A stretch of DNA of 37,144 nucleotides, from NCBI GenBank assembly GCA_947380605.1, contig CANCRO010000019.1, forward strand, positions 1 to 37,144, written 5' to 3'. Positions 16,926-25,376 of the stretch are shown here, in pieces. Both the position numbers and the translations under genes were made by a program. The notes under the pieces were generated by a model. It made no database searches. It was not told the DNA's origin and was given only the letters and a program-made list of their open reading frames with translations. The DNA comes from Chitinophagaceae bacterium (lineage in GTDB: Bacteria > Bacteroidota > Bacteroidia > Chitinophagales > Chitinophagaceae). The stretch's first letter is position 1; each line of letters starts with the position of its first letter.

Positions 16926-19511
16926 TTATGCAGAATTTCTTCCTGCATTGATGATTCCAAAAGAAGATCTCATCACTAGTTTTTCGTAGGTAGCTTTTAG
17001 TGGTGAGTTTATAAGACCGTCTTCTATTTCACGGATATTCATCATCGCAAATTGTTGAATAGTAAGCAATGGTAACACTATTTTTTCCCTCATTAAAATA
17101 GAAAGTTGATCGACAGGGTAGTCGCTCATTAATTCTGTTTTATCAGAAAGTTTAAGAATGTATTGCTGTGTTAAAATATGTTCTTCATAAATGGTATTCC
17201 ATATTTCTCCATATTTTTCATCCTTAGCTAGAAAAGCAGTTAGCGGAAAAAAACATTTTTTCATTGCCATTTCACTATTATCAAGTAGTGTCTTAAAAAA
17301 TAATGAATGATGATAAAGCTTTTTCAGTTGGGTAAATTTTCCTTGTTTTTCAAGCTCTTTCAATGCTGTGCCCACACCAAAATATCCTGTTACGTTTTGT
17401 TTTAATTGTGCCCATGCACCTACGTAAGGTATTGCCCTTAAATCTTTGAAAGATAATTTATTGCCTCCACCACGTTTAGCTGGTCTACTACCTATATTCG
17501 TTTCACTATAAAATTTAAGTGGACTTACTTGTGATAAATAGTCTGCAAAGTGAGGATGATCTTTAAGAGAACTATATTTTATGAAACTTTGATTAGCTAA
17601 TTCTTGTAATAAAGATTCTTCATCTTTTTCGAGCGTAATATGTCGGTTATTAAATAAGTCGTTCGATATTCCTGCATGCAGTAATTGCTCAATATTAAAT
17701 TGCGCTGCATCGATTGTACCGAAATTGGAACTCACCGTTTGTCCTTGGACAGTTAATTGGATTTCTTTATTCGAAATATTTTGACCCATAGAGGCATAAA
17801 ACTTATGCGTTTTTCCTCCTCCTCTTGAAGGTGGACCACCACGACCATCAAAGAAAATTATTTCTATATCATATTGTTTAGAAATAGCAGTTAACTCTTC
17901 TTTTGCTTTATAGATACCCCAATTTGCCATTAAATAACCACCATCTTTAGTGCCATCACTAAAACCTAGCATGATTGTTTGACGCTTTTTTCTTCTGTTA
18001 AGGTGATGGCAATAATTTTCATTGGTATACAAGGTCTTCATTATATCCGCTGCATTTTGAAGGTCATCGACTGTTTCAAATAACGGTATAATATCTACAT
18101 TAATTTCATCTTGCTTAGCGCCACTTAGCAGGAATAAGCCAAAAACTTCTAATACATTGAGCGCACTATTACATTGACTAATAATATACCGATTGCAACC
18201 TGCCTCACCGTTGAAATCCTGAATCGTACGAATAGCTTTTATGGTAGCAATGGTATCTGTGGTAATTTCTTGGTCAAAAACTTCGTCAGTAAGACTGGTT
18301 GAAAGTTGAGTAATTATTTTTATTTTTTCTTCCGTCGTGCCGGAATCATAACTAGCCGGTAGGCAAGTATTTTTAGCGGCAATTGTAGACAAAACTTGAC
18401 TGTGAATACTGCTTTCTTGTCTGATATCTAGCGATGCAAAATGAAGTCCAAAAACGTTTACCTTATTGATTAAATTATTAATTAAGTGTAGGAATAGACT
18501 ATTGTGTTTGTATATCAATATCTCTTTAATCTTGTTAAGCGATTGTAGAATTTCTTGTTTATTTAAATGGGTTCTTTGTCCTGGAATAAATATGTTATTG
18601 TACATATCATTTTCTAGCTCCATTAAAATAGTATCAACCCCCTCAAAAGTCAGCCTACGCCTTATTCTTCTAATTTCTAAATAATATGATTTAATAATTC
18701 CTCCTCTAAGTGCGTCGGCTACTTTTAATGAAGTGGGAGCCTTAACAAAAGGATTTCCATCGCGATCACCTCCAGGCCAAAAACCCATAGTGATGATTGG
18801 ATTCATTTCATTGACCGCATCAGGAAACTGATTTTTTAAAAATGAAATGATTCTTCCTGTAGCAGGGTAAAAAATATTTTCTAAGTACCATATTAAATTC
18901 ATCGCCTCGTCGTAGGGACTAGGTTTTTGCTTTTTAAAGAAAGGCGTCTTACCAAGTTGTTGCAAATACATATTAATTTGCACCGCATTGTTTTCAGTCA
19001 ATGCTTTTGAAAGGTCATTGATGATTCCTAAAACCGATCCAGGATAAAACTGTGTGGGGTGAGCAGTTAAAACTAATCGTACGGCAAAATTGGATAACTT
19101 TTCTTTTAGTTCATGCTGTTTTTCATGCTCTATTACATCACTTTCGAGGTGTTTTAATGTTCCTACACCATTGATGTCGTTTACTTCTTTAAAAGCAGCA
19201 TCTTCCAATGCATCAAATAATACAACTTGACGCTCGATATATTGAATGAAACGAAAGAGTAGATCTAATCGTTCCTGAGGTTGTTTGAAAGTGGTATGTT
19301 TTGAAAAAAATTCTTCAATGATTTCAGCAGGACTTTGATTTTTTTTATATCCTTCATCACAATTATTCTGTAGCAGAGATAATAGAATCCCTGTTTTTTC
19401 AATACGGTGAAAAGGTAGGGAGGTAAATAGACTGTTATACAGTTGAAATTTGATTCCTACCAAATTTTTAAAATGCCTTAAACCTCTAGTTGATTGGTGA
19501 TCCATATTCAA
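16926..19511 (-). CDS. ppc: phosphoenolpyruvate carboxylase
   Basis: Carboxylates PEP to oxaloacetate, refilling the TCA cycle and feeding aspartate. It is 861 residues, close to the usual 850-950. Motifs in order: VLTAHPTQFYPGS (catalytic His region), GGDRDGNPFV, GFSDGTKDGGYLMANW, FFDGRGGPPSRGGGKTH and SRPAKRGG. Two deviations from the E. coli/plant consensus are visible: FHGRGG reads FDGRGG, and the C-terminus is INAGRNSA instead of the near-universal RNTG ending. Both may be normal in this phylum, and the other motifs argue for an active enzyme. The gene is divergent from thrABC, whose pathway uses its product. The start could be two codons downstream (19505). Confidence 0.93.
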   Translation of the reverse strand: MNMDHQSTRGLRHFKNLVGIKFQLYNSLFTSLPFHRIEKTGILLSLLQNNCDEGYKKNQSPAEIIEEFFSKHTTFKQPQERLDLLFRFIQYIERQVVLFDALEDAAFKEVNDINGVGTLKHLESDVIEHEKQHELKEKLSNFAVRLVLTAHPTQFYPGSVLGIINDLSKALTENNAVQINMYLQQLGKTPFFKKQKPSPYDEAMNLIWYLENIFYPATGRIISFLKNQFPDAVNEMNPIITMGFWPGGDRDGNPFVKAPTSLKVADALRGGIIKSYYLEIRRIRRRLTFEGVDTILMELENDMYNNIFIPGQRTHLNKQEILQSLNKIKEILIYKHNSLFLHLINNLINKVNVFGLHFASLDIRQESSIHSQVLSTIAAKNTCLPASYDSGTTEEKIKIITQLSTSLTDEVFDQEITTDTIATIKAIRTIQDFNGEAGCNRYIISQCNSALNVLEVFGLFLLSGAKQDEINVDIIPLFETVDDLQNAADIMKTLYTNENYCHHLNRRKKRQTIMLGFSDGTKDGGYLMANWGIYKAKEELTAISKQYDIEIIFFDGRGGPPSRGGGKTHKFYASMGQNISNKEIQLTVQGQTVSSNFGTIDAAQFNIEQLLHAGISNDLFNNRHITLEKDEESLLQELANQSFIKYSSLKDHPHFADYLSQVSPLKFYSETNIGSRPAKRGGGNKLSFKDLRAIPYVGAWAQLKQNVTGYFGVGTALKELEKQGKFTQLKKLYHHSLFFKTLLDNSEMAMKKCFFPLTAFLAKDEKYGEIWNTIYEEHILTQQYILKLSDKTELMSDYPVDQLSILMREKIVLPLLTIQQFAMMNIREIEDGLINSPLKATYEKLVMRSSFGIINAGRNSA

Positions 19512-19587
19512 GATTATTTAATAAAAATGTAGCAAAGCAGGCATTAATGTAAGTAAAACATGAAAATACTTAAAAATTTTCAAATAC

Positions 19588-19620
19588 TTGCTGTCATTAC
19601 CAATTAATTCCCTAATTTAG
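19588..19620 (+). promoter_or_regulatory. candidate promoter of the thr leader and operon
   Basis: TTG at 19588-19590, a 22-nt spacer, and TAATTTAG at 19613-19620, one mismatch from the TAnnTTTG -7 consensus. The start would fall about 10-20 nt before the Thr-rich leader frame. The spacer is slightly longer than the usual 19-21 nt. Confidence 0.35.
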
Positions 19621-19641
19621 CGAAATATAAAAGTGGTAAAA

Positions 19642-19731
19642 GTGAATTTACATATTATATCCCTCCATACTTCAGTAGCTGTAACCGCTACCGATACTGC
19701 TTTTACAACGACCTCTACTACGACCCGATAG
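19642..19731 (+). CDS. threonine leader peptide (thrL-like)
   Basis: A GTG at 19642 opens 29 codons ending in TAG at 19729-19731, about 93 bp before thrA. Ten of the 29 residues are threonine, eight of them in the last 15 positions (TATDTAFTTTSTTTR), with Ile, Val and Ala among the others. The layout parallels the enterobacterial thrL peptide, whose Thr/Ile codons sense charged tRNA. An in-frame GTG at 19633 is the only other plausible start, because a TAG closes the frame at 19618. There is no clear Shine-Dalgarno sequence. Position directly upstream of thrA-thrB-thrC makes a regulatory role very likely. Confidence 0.7.
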   Translation: MNLHIISLHTSVAVTATDTAFTTTSTTTR

Positions 19732-19773
19732 GGTTGTGCAATTACATATCACCATTGGGCTATTAGCTTTTTT
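19642..19773 (+). promoter_or_regulatory. threonine-operon leader (attenuator) region
   Basis: Contains the 29-codon Thr-rich leader frame (19642-19731). A hairpin covers its last codons and stop: ACGACCC (19720-19726), loop GATA, GGGTTGT (19731-19737), seven pairs including one G-U. An earlier alternative stem, GTAGC/GCTAC (19675-19679 with 19687-19691), lies within the frame. A T6 run at 19768-19773 follows GGGCTATTAGC. I could not draw a convincing terminator stem directly before that T-run by eye. The attenuation model (ribosome stalling at Thr codons changing RNA folding) is therefore inferred from the peptide and the hairpin at its stop. Confidence 0.6.
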
Positions 19774-19824
19774 AAGAAAAATGATATTCAATATCACTAT
19801 TTACATATACACAAATAAAAACTC

Positions 19825-22269
19825 ATGCAAGTTGTAAAATTTGGCGGAAGTTCGGTCAAGAATGCTGAAAATATTAATAAGGTTGTTGCCATTGTAAACG
19901 AAAAAATAAAGACAGATACTACTATTGTGGTGGTATCCGCTTTGGGAGGTATCACTGATATTTTATTGCAATGCTGCCAACTTGCTGCTGAGGGAAATGA
20001 AACGTATAAGGATAAATTACTAGCGTCCGAACAGCGGCATCTCCAAACGGTGAAAGAGTTATTACCTATTACTCAGCAGAGTAGCGTATTGAGTTTGGTA
20101 AAGACTTTATGTAATGAAATTGAAGATATCTGCACAGGGATTTTCTTGTTAGGTGAATTATCAGATCGTACTAAAGATAGAATGGTGAGTTATGGAGAAA
20201 TTTTATCTTCTCAAATCATCGCGGCAAAGTTTACCTCAGCAGGTGAAGGAACTGAGTGGAAAGACGCTAGGGAATTGATTATTACAGATGCTAATTTTGG
20301 GTCAGCTGCAGTAGATTTTTTAACAACCAATGCAAAAATACTTGACTATTTTAAAGGGTCAGCAGCTAATTTATTTATTTTACCAGGGTTTATTTCCTCA
20401 GCTGAAAATGGGATTACTACCACTTTAGGTAGAGGAGGTTCTGATTATACTGCCGCTATAATTGCAGCAGCATTGGATGCTAAAGTGTTGGAAATATGGA
20501 CCGACGTTTCTGGTATGATGACAGCAGACCCTAGGTTGGTTAATAATGTAAAAATTATTCCTCAGATTTCTTATCAAGAGGCCATGGAATTATCTCACTT
20601 TGGAGCTAAGGTTATTTATCCTCCTACTATTCAGCCAGTAAGCAGCAAGGGCATACCTACTTGGATTAAAAATACATTTGCTCCTAACGATACCGGTACT
20701 ATCATTCAAAAAGAAACTTCCCTTAACGGGAGTAGTATAAGAGGTATATCAAGTATTAATAGTATTTCCTTGTTGAGTCTAGAGGGTAGCGGAATGGTAG
20801 GAATTCCAGGGTTTTCTAAAAAATTATTTGAAGCCTTAGCGATTAAAAAAATCAATGTCATTCTTATTACCCAAAGTTCTTCTGAGCATTCTATTAGTGT
20901 AGGTATGGATTCTGCAGATGCAGATGAAGCTAAAAATGCAATTGATGAAGCATTTGCATTTGAAATTGCTACCAAAAAAGTTGATCCAATTATTGTGGAG
21001 AGAGAACTAGCCATTATTGCTTTGGTAGGTGATAATATGAAGAGTCATCCTGGGATTAGTGGAAAGATGTTTGGAAATTTAGGCCGGAATGGAGTGAATG
21101 TTAGGGCCATTGCACAAGGGTCTTCCGAGAGAAATATATCTGCGGTTATTTCTACCCATGATGTAAAAAAAGCTATTAACGTATTGCATGAAGAATTTTT
21201 TGAAACAGTTTATAAGGAGGTCAACCTATTTATTACTGGAGTAGGAAATGTGGGCGGTAAATTAGTTGCTCAAATCCTTAAACAACAAAAGTATTTATTA
21301 GAAAAGCTACATTTAAAAATAAATGTAGTGGGACTTGCTAATAGTAAAAAAATGGTTTTCAATGATGATGGAATTAACTTAAATCATTGGAAAGAACAAT
21401 TGAGTGAAGGTGTTGAAATGAATATTCAAGGATTTGTAGATACTGTTATAGAAAAGAATTTACGCAATACAGTTTTTGCAGATGTTACGGCTAATGAAAA
21501 GGTAGCAGCTTGTTACGATCAGTTATTGAAAAAAAGTATTTCTGTAGTGGCTTGTAATAAAATTGCTTGTTCTTCTAGTTTTGAGTATTATACCGAATTA
21601 AAAAAGTTGGCGACTGAATTTAATGCGCAATTTTTCTTTGAAACCAATGTGGGAGCTAGTTTGCCTATTATTGGTTCTTTAAATGATCTGCTTCGAAGTG
21701 GTGATAAAATTCATACCATGGAGGCAGTATTGAGCGGAACACTCAATTTTGTTTTTAATCATTATGATGGTAAAAAGAGTTTTGCCTCTGTAGTTAAACA
21801 AGCGCAAGATGAAGGATATACTGAGCCAGATCCACGCCTCGATTTAAGTGGTAAGGATGTAATGAGAAAGATTATGATTCTATCAAGAGAGGCGGGAGAA
21901 AAAATGGAAATGGAGGACATCGATAACCATTCATTTATGCCTGCTGCCTGTATGGAAGGTTCTGTAGCTGATTTTTATCAGTCAATGGAGGCACATGAAG
22001 ATCATTTTAAAAAACTATATTCAGCAGCAGAATCTGCAGGAAAAAAGTTGAAATTTGTTGCTAAGTTCGATAAAGGAAAAGCTCAAGTAGGTCTTCAGCA
22101 TATTGATCCACAACACGATTTTTTTCATTTGTATGGAAAGGATAATATTGTTCTTTTTTATACTGATCGATATGTTGATCAACCATTAGTGATAAAGGGC
22201 GCGGGTGCTGGAGCCGATATTACTGCATCGGGTGTGTTTGCAGATATTATTAGGGCAGGAAGAATTTAA
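19825..22269 (+). CDS. thrA: bifunctional aspartate kinase / homoserine dehydrogenase
   Basis: Catalyses the first and third steps from aspartate toward threonine, methionine and lysine. It is 814 residues, the length of E. coli ThrA. The aspartate kinase domain starts at once with KFGGSSV (residues 5-11), with ALGGITD and LGRGGSDYTA later. Tandem ACT regulatory segments occupy roughly residues 310-460 (SLEGSGMVGIPGFSKKLFEAL, GDNMKSHPGISGKMFG). The homoserine dehydrogenase Rossmann motif GVGNVGG begins at residue 472, and GTLNFVFNHYD and EPDPRLDLSGKDVMRK follow. Threonine feedback through the ACT region is expected from the family. It is first in a thrA-thrB-thrC operon, with thrB 55 bp downstream, and is preceded by a Thr-rich leader. 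Confidence 0.96.
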   Translation: MQVVKFGGSSVKNAENINKVVAIVNEKIKTDTTIVVVSALGGITDILLQCCQLAAEGNETYKDKLLASEQRHLQTVKELLPITQQSSVLSLVKTLCNEIEDICTGIFLLGELSDRTKDRMVSYGEILSSQIIAAKFTSAGEGTEWKDARELIITDANFGSAAVDFLTTNAKILDYFKGSAANLFILPGFISSAENGITTTLGRGGSDYTAAIIAAALDAKVLEIWTDVSGMMTADPRLVNNVKIIPQISYQEAMELSHFGAKVIYPPTIQPVSSKGIPTWIKNTFAPNDTGTIIQKETSLNGSSIRGISSINSISLLSLEGSGMVGIPGFSKKLFEALAIKKINVILITQSSSEHSISVGMDSADADEAKNAIDEAFAFEIATKKVDPIIVERELAIIALVGDNMKSHPGISGKMFGNLGRNGVNVRAIAQGSSERNISAVISTHDVKKAINVLHEEFFETVYKEVNLFITGVGNVGGKLVAQILKQQKYLLEKLHLKINVVGLANSKKMVFNDDGINLNHWKEQLSEGVEMNIQGFVDTVIEKNLRNTVFADVTANEKVAACYDQLLKKSISVVACNKIACSSSFEYYTELKKLATEFNAQFFFETNVGASLPIIGSLNDLLRSGDKIHTMEAVLSGTLNFVFNHYDGKKSFASVVKQAQDEGYTEPDPRLDLSGKDVMRKIMILSREAGEKMEMEDIDNHSFMPAACMEGSVADFYQSMEAHEDHFKKLYSAAESAGKKLKFVAKFDKGKAQVGLQHIDPQHDFFHLYGKDNIVLFYTDRYVDQPLVIKGAGAGADITASGVFADIIRAGRI

Positions 22270-22324
22270 AATTTTAATTTCCAATGGGGAATAATAAAAA
22301 AAGTTTAACAATAGAAACAAGCTT

Positions 22325-23299
22325 ATGGATATAGCTCAGCCTTCGAATGAAAATAAAAAGCCTAATTATTCAGCTGCTGGATATGTAAAAGTATTGGCAC
22401 CGGGTACAGTGGCTAATCTTGTCTGCGGTTTTGATATTTTGGGAATGTGTTTGAATGAACCGAATGATTTGATGGAAGTGAAATTATTGAAAGAAAAAAA
22501 GGTCATCATACATAGTGCCGACGGTTATCCATTACCTTCCGATCCAGCACAAAATACTGCAGGAGCTCCATTGATTGAAATGATTAATGAACTGGATTCA
22601 CCTACCGGTTTTGAAGTAACGATTCATAAAAGAATTAAACCGGGAAGTGGTATTGGCTCAAGTGCTGCAAGTGCTGCTGGTGCGGTAGTAGCGGCTAATC
22701 ATTTAGTGGGTAATGTCTTTTCAAATAAAGACCTTGTTCGCTTTGCAATGTTTGGTGAAAAAGTAGCCTCTGGTGTTAAACATGCAGATAATGTGGCGCC
22801 TTGTATTTTTGGTGGCATCACATTAATTCGCAGTATTCATCCTCTAGATATTATTTCAATTCCTTCACCCGATCTTTTTGTTACTATCGTTCATCCACAA
22901 ATAGAAGTACGTACTAAGGATGCTAGGCAAATTTTACGAAAGGAAGTCTTGTTAAAAGATGCCATTAGACAATGGGGAAATATTGCAGGACTGGTGGCTG
23001 CTTTTATGCAGAATGACCTTGACTTAATTGGCCGTTCATTAGAAGATGTTATCATTGAACCTGTTCGAAGTATATTGATACCTGGCTTTGATGAAGTTAA
23101 AATGAAATGTAAAGAAGCGGGTGCTTTGGGGGGTGGTATTTCAGGTTCTGGACCCTCTTTATTTATGCTAAGTAGGGATGAAGCAACTGCAAAAAAAGTA
23201 CAAACTGTAATGCAGGAAATATATAATCAAATTGGATTGGAGTATCATACTTATGTAACTACAATTAATAAAACAGGCGTAAAGATTATAGCAGAGTAA
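22325..23299 (+). CDS. thrB: homoserine kinase (GHMP family)
   Basis: Phosphorylates homoserine to O-phosphohomoserine. It is 324 residues. The N-terminal motif VLAPGTVANLVCGFDILGMCL is the GHMP substrate-binding start. The ATP-binding glycine/serine loop is KPGSGIGSSAASAAGAVVAAN at about residues 111-131. The third GHMP motif is GGGISGSGPSLFML near residue 270. About 15 extra polar residues precede the conserved start, so a shorter protein is possible, but no better ATG is visible. It lies between thrA and thrC with gaps of 55 and 34 bp, a classic thrABC order. Confidence 0.95.
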   Translation: MDIAQPSNENKKPNYSAAGYVKVLAPGTVANLVCGFDILGMCLNEPNDLMEVKLLKEKKVIIHSADGYPLPSDPAQNTAGAPLIEMINELDSPTGFEVTIHKRIKPGSGIGSSAASAAGAVVAANHLVGNVFSNKDLVRFAMFGEKVASGVKHADNVAPCIFGGITLIRSIHPLDIISIPSPDLFVTIVHPQIEVRTKDARQILRKEVLLKDAIRQWGNIAGLVAAFMQNDLDLIGRSLEDVIIEPVRSILIPGFDEVKMKCKEAGALGGGISGSGPSLFMLSRDEATAKKVQTVMQEIYNQIGLEYHTYVTTINKTGVKIIAE

Positions 23300-23333
23300 A
23301 TTAATTTGAAGACAATCAGTTATTAAAAATCGC

Positions 23334-24659
23334 ATGCAATATTTCAGTACAAATCATCAATCACCCGAAGTAGATTTTAAACAGGCTACTATCAATGGAC
23401 AAGCACCGGATAAGGGCTTGTATTTCCCTGAACGAATACCGGTTGTTTCTAGAGAACTCATTGAAAATATAAGTCAGTATTCTAATGAAGAAATTGCTTA
23501 CCAGGTAATGAAACCCTATGTGGGCGATACTATTCCTGAAGATGAGTTGAGACGAATTGTAGGGGAGACTATCCAATTTGATATACCGCTGGTAAAAGTA
23601 ACCGATCGTATTTATTCTTTGGAATTGTACCATGGACCTACGCTTGCATTTAAAGATGTGGGTGCTAGATTTATGAGTAGGTGCTTGGGTTATTTTGTAA
23701 AACAGTCAGCATCGGGTCTAGGTAAAAATAAGAAAGTAACTGTATTGGTGGCAACCTCCGGTGATACGGGAGGTGCGGTTGCCAATGGTTTTTATGAGGT
23801 AGAAGGGGTGGAGGTTGTTATTTTATATCCTTCTGGAAAAGTAAGTTCTGTTCAGGAAAAGCAGTTAACTACTTTAGGGAAAAATATTCATGCCTTAGAA
23901 ATCGATGGTACTTTCGATGATTGCCAACAAATGGTTAAGCAGGCTTTTACTGATGAACAATTAAAGCAAAATTTATTTTTAACTTCTGCCAATTCCATCA
24001 ATGTAGCTCGTTGGTTGCCACAACAATTGTATTATTTTTTAGCCTACAAGCTCTGGGCAGATAAAAATAATCCTCCAGTAATAGCTGTACCCAGTGGGAA
24101 TTTCGGCAATATTTGTGCCGGTATTTTGGCCTATCAATCTGGATTACCTGTGCATCATTTTATCGCTGCTTGTAATGCAAATGATGTAGTGCCAAATTAT
24201 ATGCAAACTCAAGACTATGTTCCTAAAAATGCTGTGGCTACTATTTCTAATGCGATGGATGTAGGCAATCCTAGTAATTTTATTCGCATACTTGAAATTT
24301 TTCAACATCAATTTTCAAATCTAGCAGCTATATTTAGTAGTTGCAGTATTTCTGAAGAGCTTACTAAATTTACCTTAGCGTCGGTGTATAAAAATTACCA
24401 CTATTTATTAGATCCTCATGGCGCTGTAGGTTTTAGTGCATTAGATCAATATTTACAATCTTACCCTGATCAAAAGGGAATCGTATTAGAAACTGCTCAT
24501 CCCGTAAAATTTTATGATGCCGTTGAACCTGTGATCGGTCAATCTGTTCCGATACCAGCAACTATCCAACATCAATTGACTTTGGAAAAGAATAGTATAA
24601 AAATGGAGGCTAAAAGTGAAAGCTTGAAATCTTTCTTATTGCAATTAAGTGAGACTTAG
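23334..24659 (+). CDS. thrC: threonine synthase
   Basis: PLP-dependent conversion of O-phosphohomoserine to threonine, the last step of the operon's pathway. It is 441 residues, in the range of the E. coli-type (short N-terminus) enzyme. The PLP lysine is K107 in LYHGPTLAFKDVGARF. ATSGDTGGAVANGF and VPSGNFGNICAG are the phosphate-binding and cofactor-contact loops. The N-terminus, MQYFSTNH followed by KGLYFPERIP, is typical of the family. The stop is only 9 bp from the convergent ytxJ stop, with no terminator between them. Confidence 0.95.
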   Translation: MQYFSTNHQSPEVDFKQATINGQAPDKGLYFPERIPVVSRELIENISQYSNEEIAYQVMKPYVGDTIPEDELRRIVGETIQFDIPLVKVTDRIYSLELYHGPTLAFKDVGARFMSRCLGYFVKQSASGLGKNKKVTVLVATSGDTGGAVANGFYEVEGVEVVILYPSGKVSSVQEKQLTTLGKNIHALEIDGTFDDCQQMVKQAFTDEQLKQNLFLTSANSINVARWLPQQLYYFLAYKLWADKNNPPVIAVPSGNFGNICAGILAYQSGLPVHHFIAACNANDVVPNYMQTQDYVPKNAVATISNAMDVGNPSNFIRILEIFQHQFSNLAAIFSSCSISEELTKFTLASVYKNYHYLLDPHGAVGFSALDQYLQSYPDQKGIVLETAHPVKFYDAVEPVIGQSVPIPATIQHQLTLEKNSIKMEAKSESLKSFLLQLSET

Positions 24660-24668
24660 ATTAGTGGA

Positions 24669-25007
24669 TCAATTTTGTAAAGCAGCTTGTTCTATTATGT
24701 CATCCATGTTGATTCCGGAATGGCTTTCATCATAACTACACTCACCATTTTTGATTAAAATAACCTGAGGTGATTCATGAAAAACGTCAAATTCTTCAGC
24801 AATTTTTGAAGATAATTCTCTATAACTTATTAAATCCAGATAGTAGAAATCTATATTTTCAGGAGGGGTTACTCTTTCCAAGCGGTTTTTTGCCATTGAG
24901 CTAATGGAACAACGGGTACTGTGCTTGAATATTAATTGGGGTTTATGCTTTGATTTTTCTATGATGTCGGTCAATTGAGCTGACGAGGTCAGTGAGATCC
25001 AATCCAT
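24669..25007 (-). CDS. ytxJ: YtxJ-like monothiol thioredoxin-fold protein
   Basis: A 112-residue protein of the YtxJ (DUF2847) family, cytosolic single-cysteine thioredoxin-like proteins linked to the bacillithiol redox system. The active-site region is FKHSTRCSISS, with the lone cysteine at C33 after a short helix. A beta strand (IDFYYLDL) and SPQVILIKNGECSYDESHSGI, including the cis-proline strand, follow. Bacillithiol is made by some Bacteroidota, so a role in de-bacillithiolation is plausible but inferred. Its start lies 13 bp after the stop of a tiny lipoprotein gene on the same strand, so the two are probably cotranscribed. Confidence 0.85.
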   Translation of the reverse strand: MDWISLTSSAQLTDIIEKSKHKPQLIFKHSTRCSISSMAKNRLERVTPPENIDFYYLDLISYRELSSKIAEEFDVFHESPQVILIKNGECSYDESHSGINMDDIIEQAALQN

Positions 25008-25020
25008 TTTTACAATGGGT

Positions 25021-25137
25021 TTAGTGAATGATGTTTTCTGTCATTGGACAGCCAGTACCTCTTCTGCTTGCTCCACAAGAAGATAGAAGAATGAGACCAG
25101 AGCTGATCAGAACTGCCAATATTAAAATCTTTTTCAT
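25021..25137 (-). CDS. 38-residue lipoprotein upstream of ytxJ
   Basis: ATG at 25137-25135 on the minus strand, stop TAA at 25023-25021. The peptide begins MKKILILAVLISSGLILLSS, followed by C21: a lysine-rich start, a hydrophobic core and a lipobox (LSSC). This predicts a lipoprotein whose mature chain is only 18 residues, CGASRRGTGCPMTENIIH. A second cysteine sits in the GCPMT segment. A perfect TAnnTTTG-type -7 box lies about 40 bp upstream and ytxJ starts 13 bp downstream. I do not recognise a named family. A coding signal this clean, in the right place and on the same strand, makes it very likely real. Confidence 0.75.
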   Translation of the reverse strand: MKKILILAVLISSGLILLSSCGASRRGTGCPMTENIIH

Positions 25138-25177
25138 TTTTAATGGTTTAGTTTATTCTACTTCAAGTTTAGCTTTG

Positions 25178-25185
25178 CAAATATA
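25178..25185 (-). promoter_or_regulatory. -7 element for the lipoprotein-ytxJ unit
   Basis: On the minus strand this reads TATATTTG, a perfect match to the Bacteroidota -7 consensus TAnnTTTG, preceded by GCTTTTG. It would start transcription about 30-35 nt before the lipoprotein ATG. A clear -33 TTG at the expected distance is not seen. Confidence 0.45.
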
Positions 25186-25376
25186 CAAAAGCTTTGCTTT
25201 AGAGTATTAATGTTATAAATTCCCAGATTAAATTTAACTTGCTAACCAGATATCACTAAAATTGATCCTATATGACCAACAAAAAGTTGTTTAGTATTGA
25301 TTAGCAACGTTTTAATTTGGATCAAATATATAATAAATTATAATACCAGCATAGTAAATTTTAAAATAAAATAAGA

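Noticed and set aside
25028-25210. 60-codon plus-strand frame between ytxJ and the exonuclease
   Set aside because: It is the antisense of the minus-strand lipoprotein gene, which has a clear signal peptide, lipobox and promoter.
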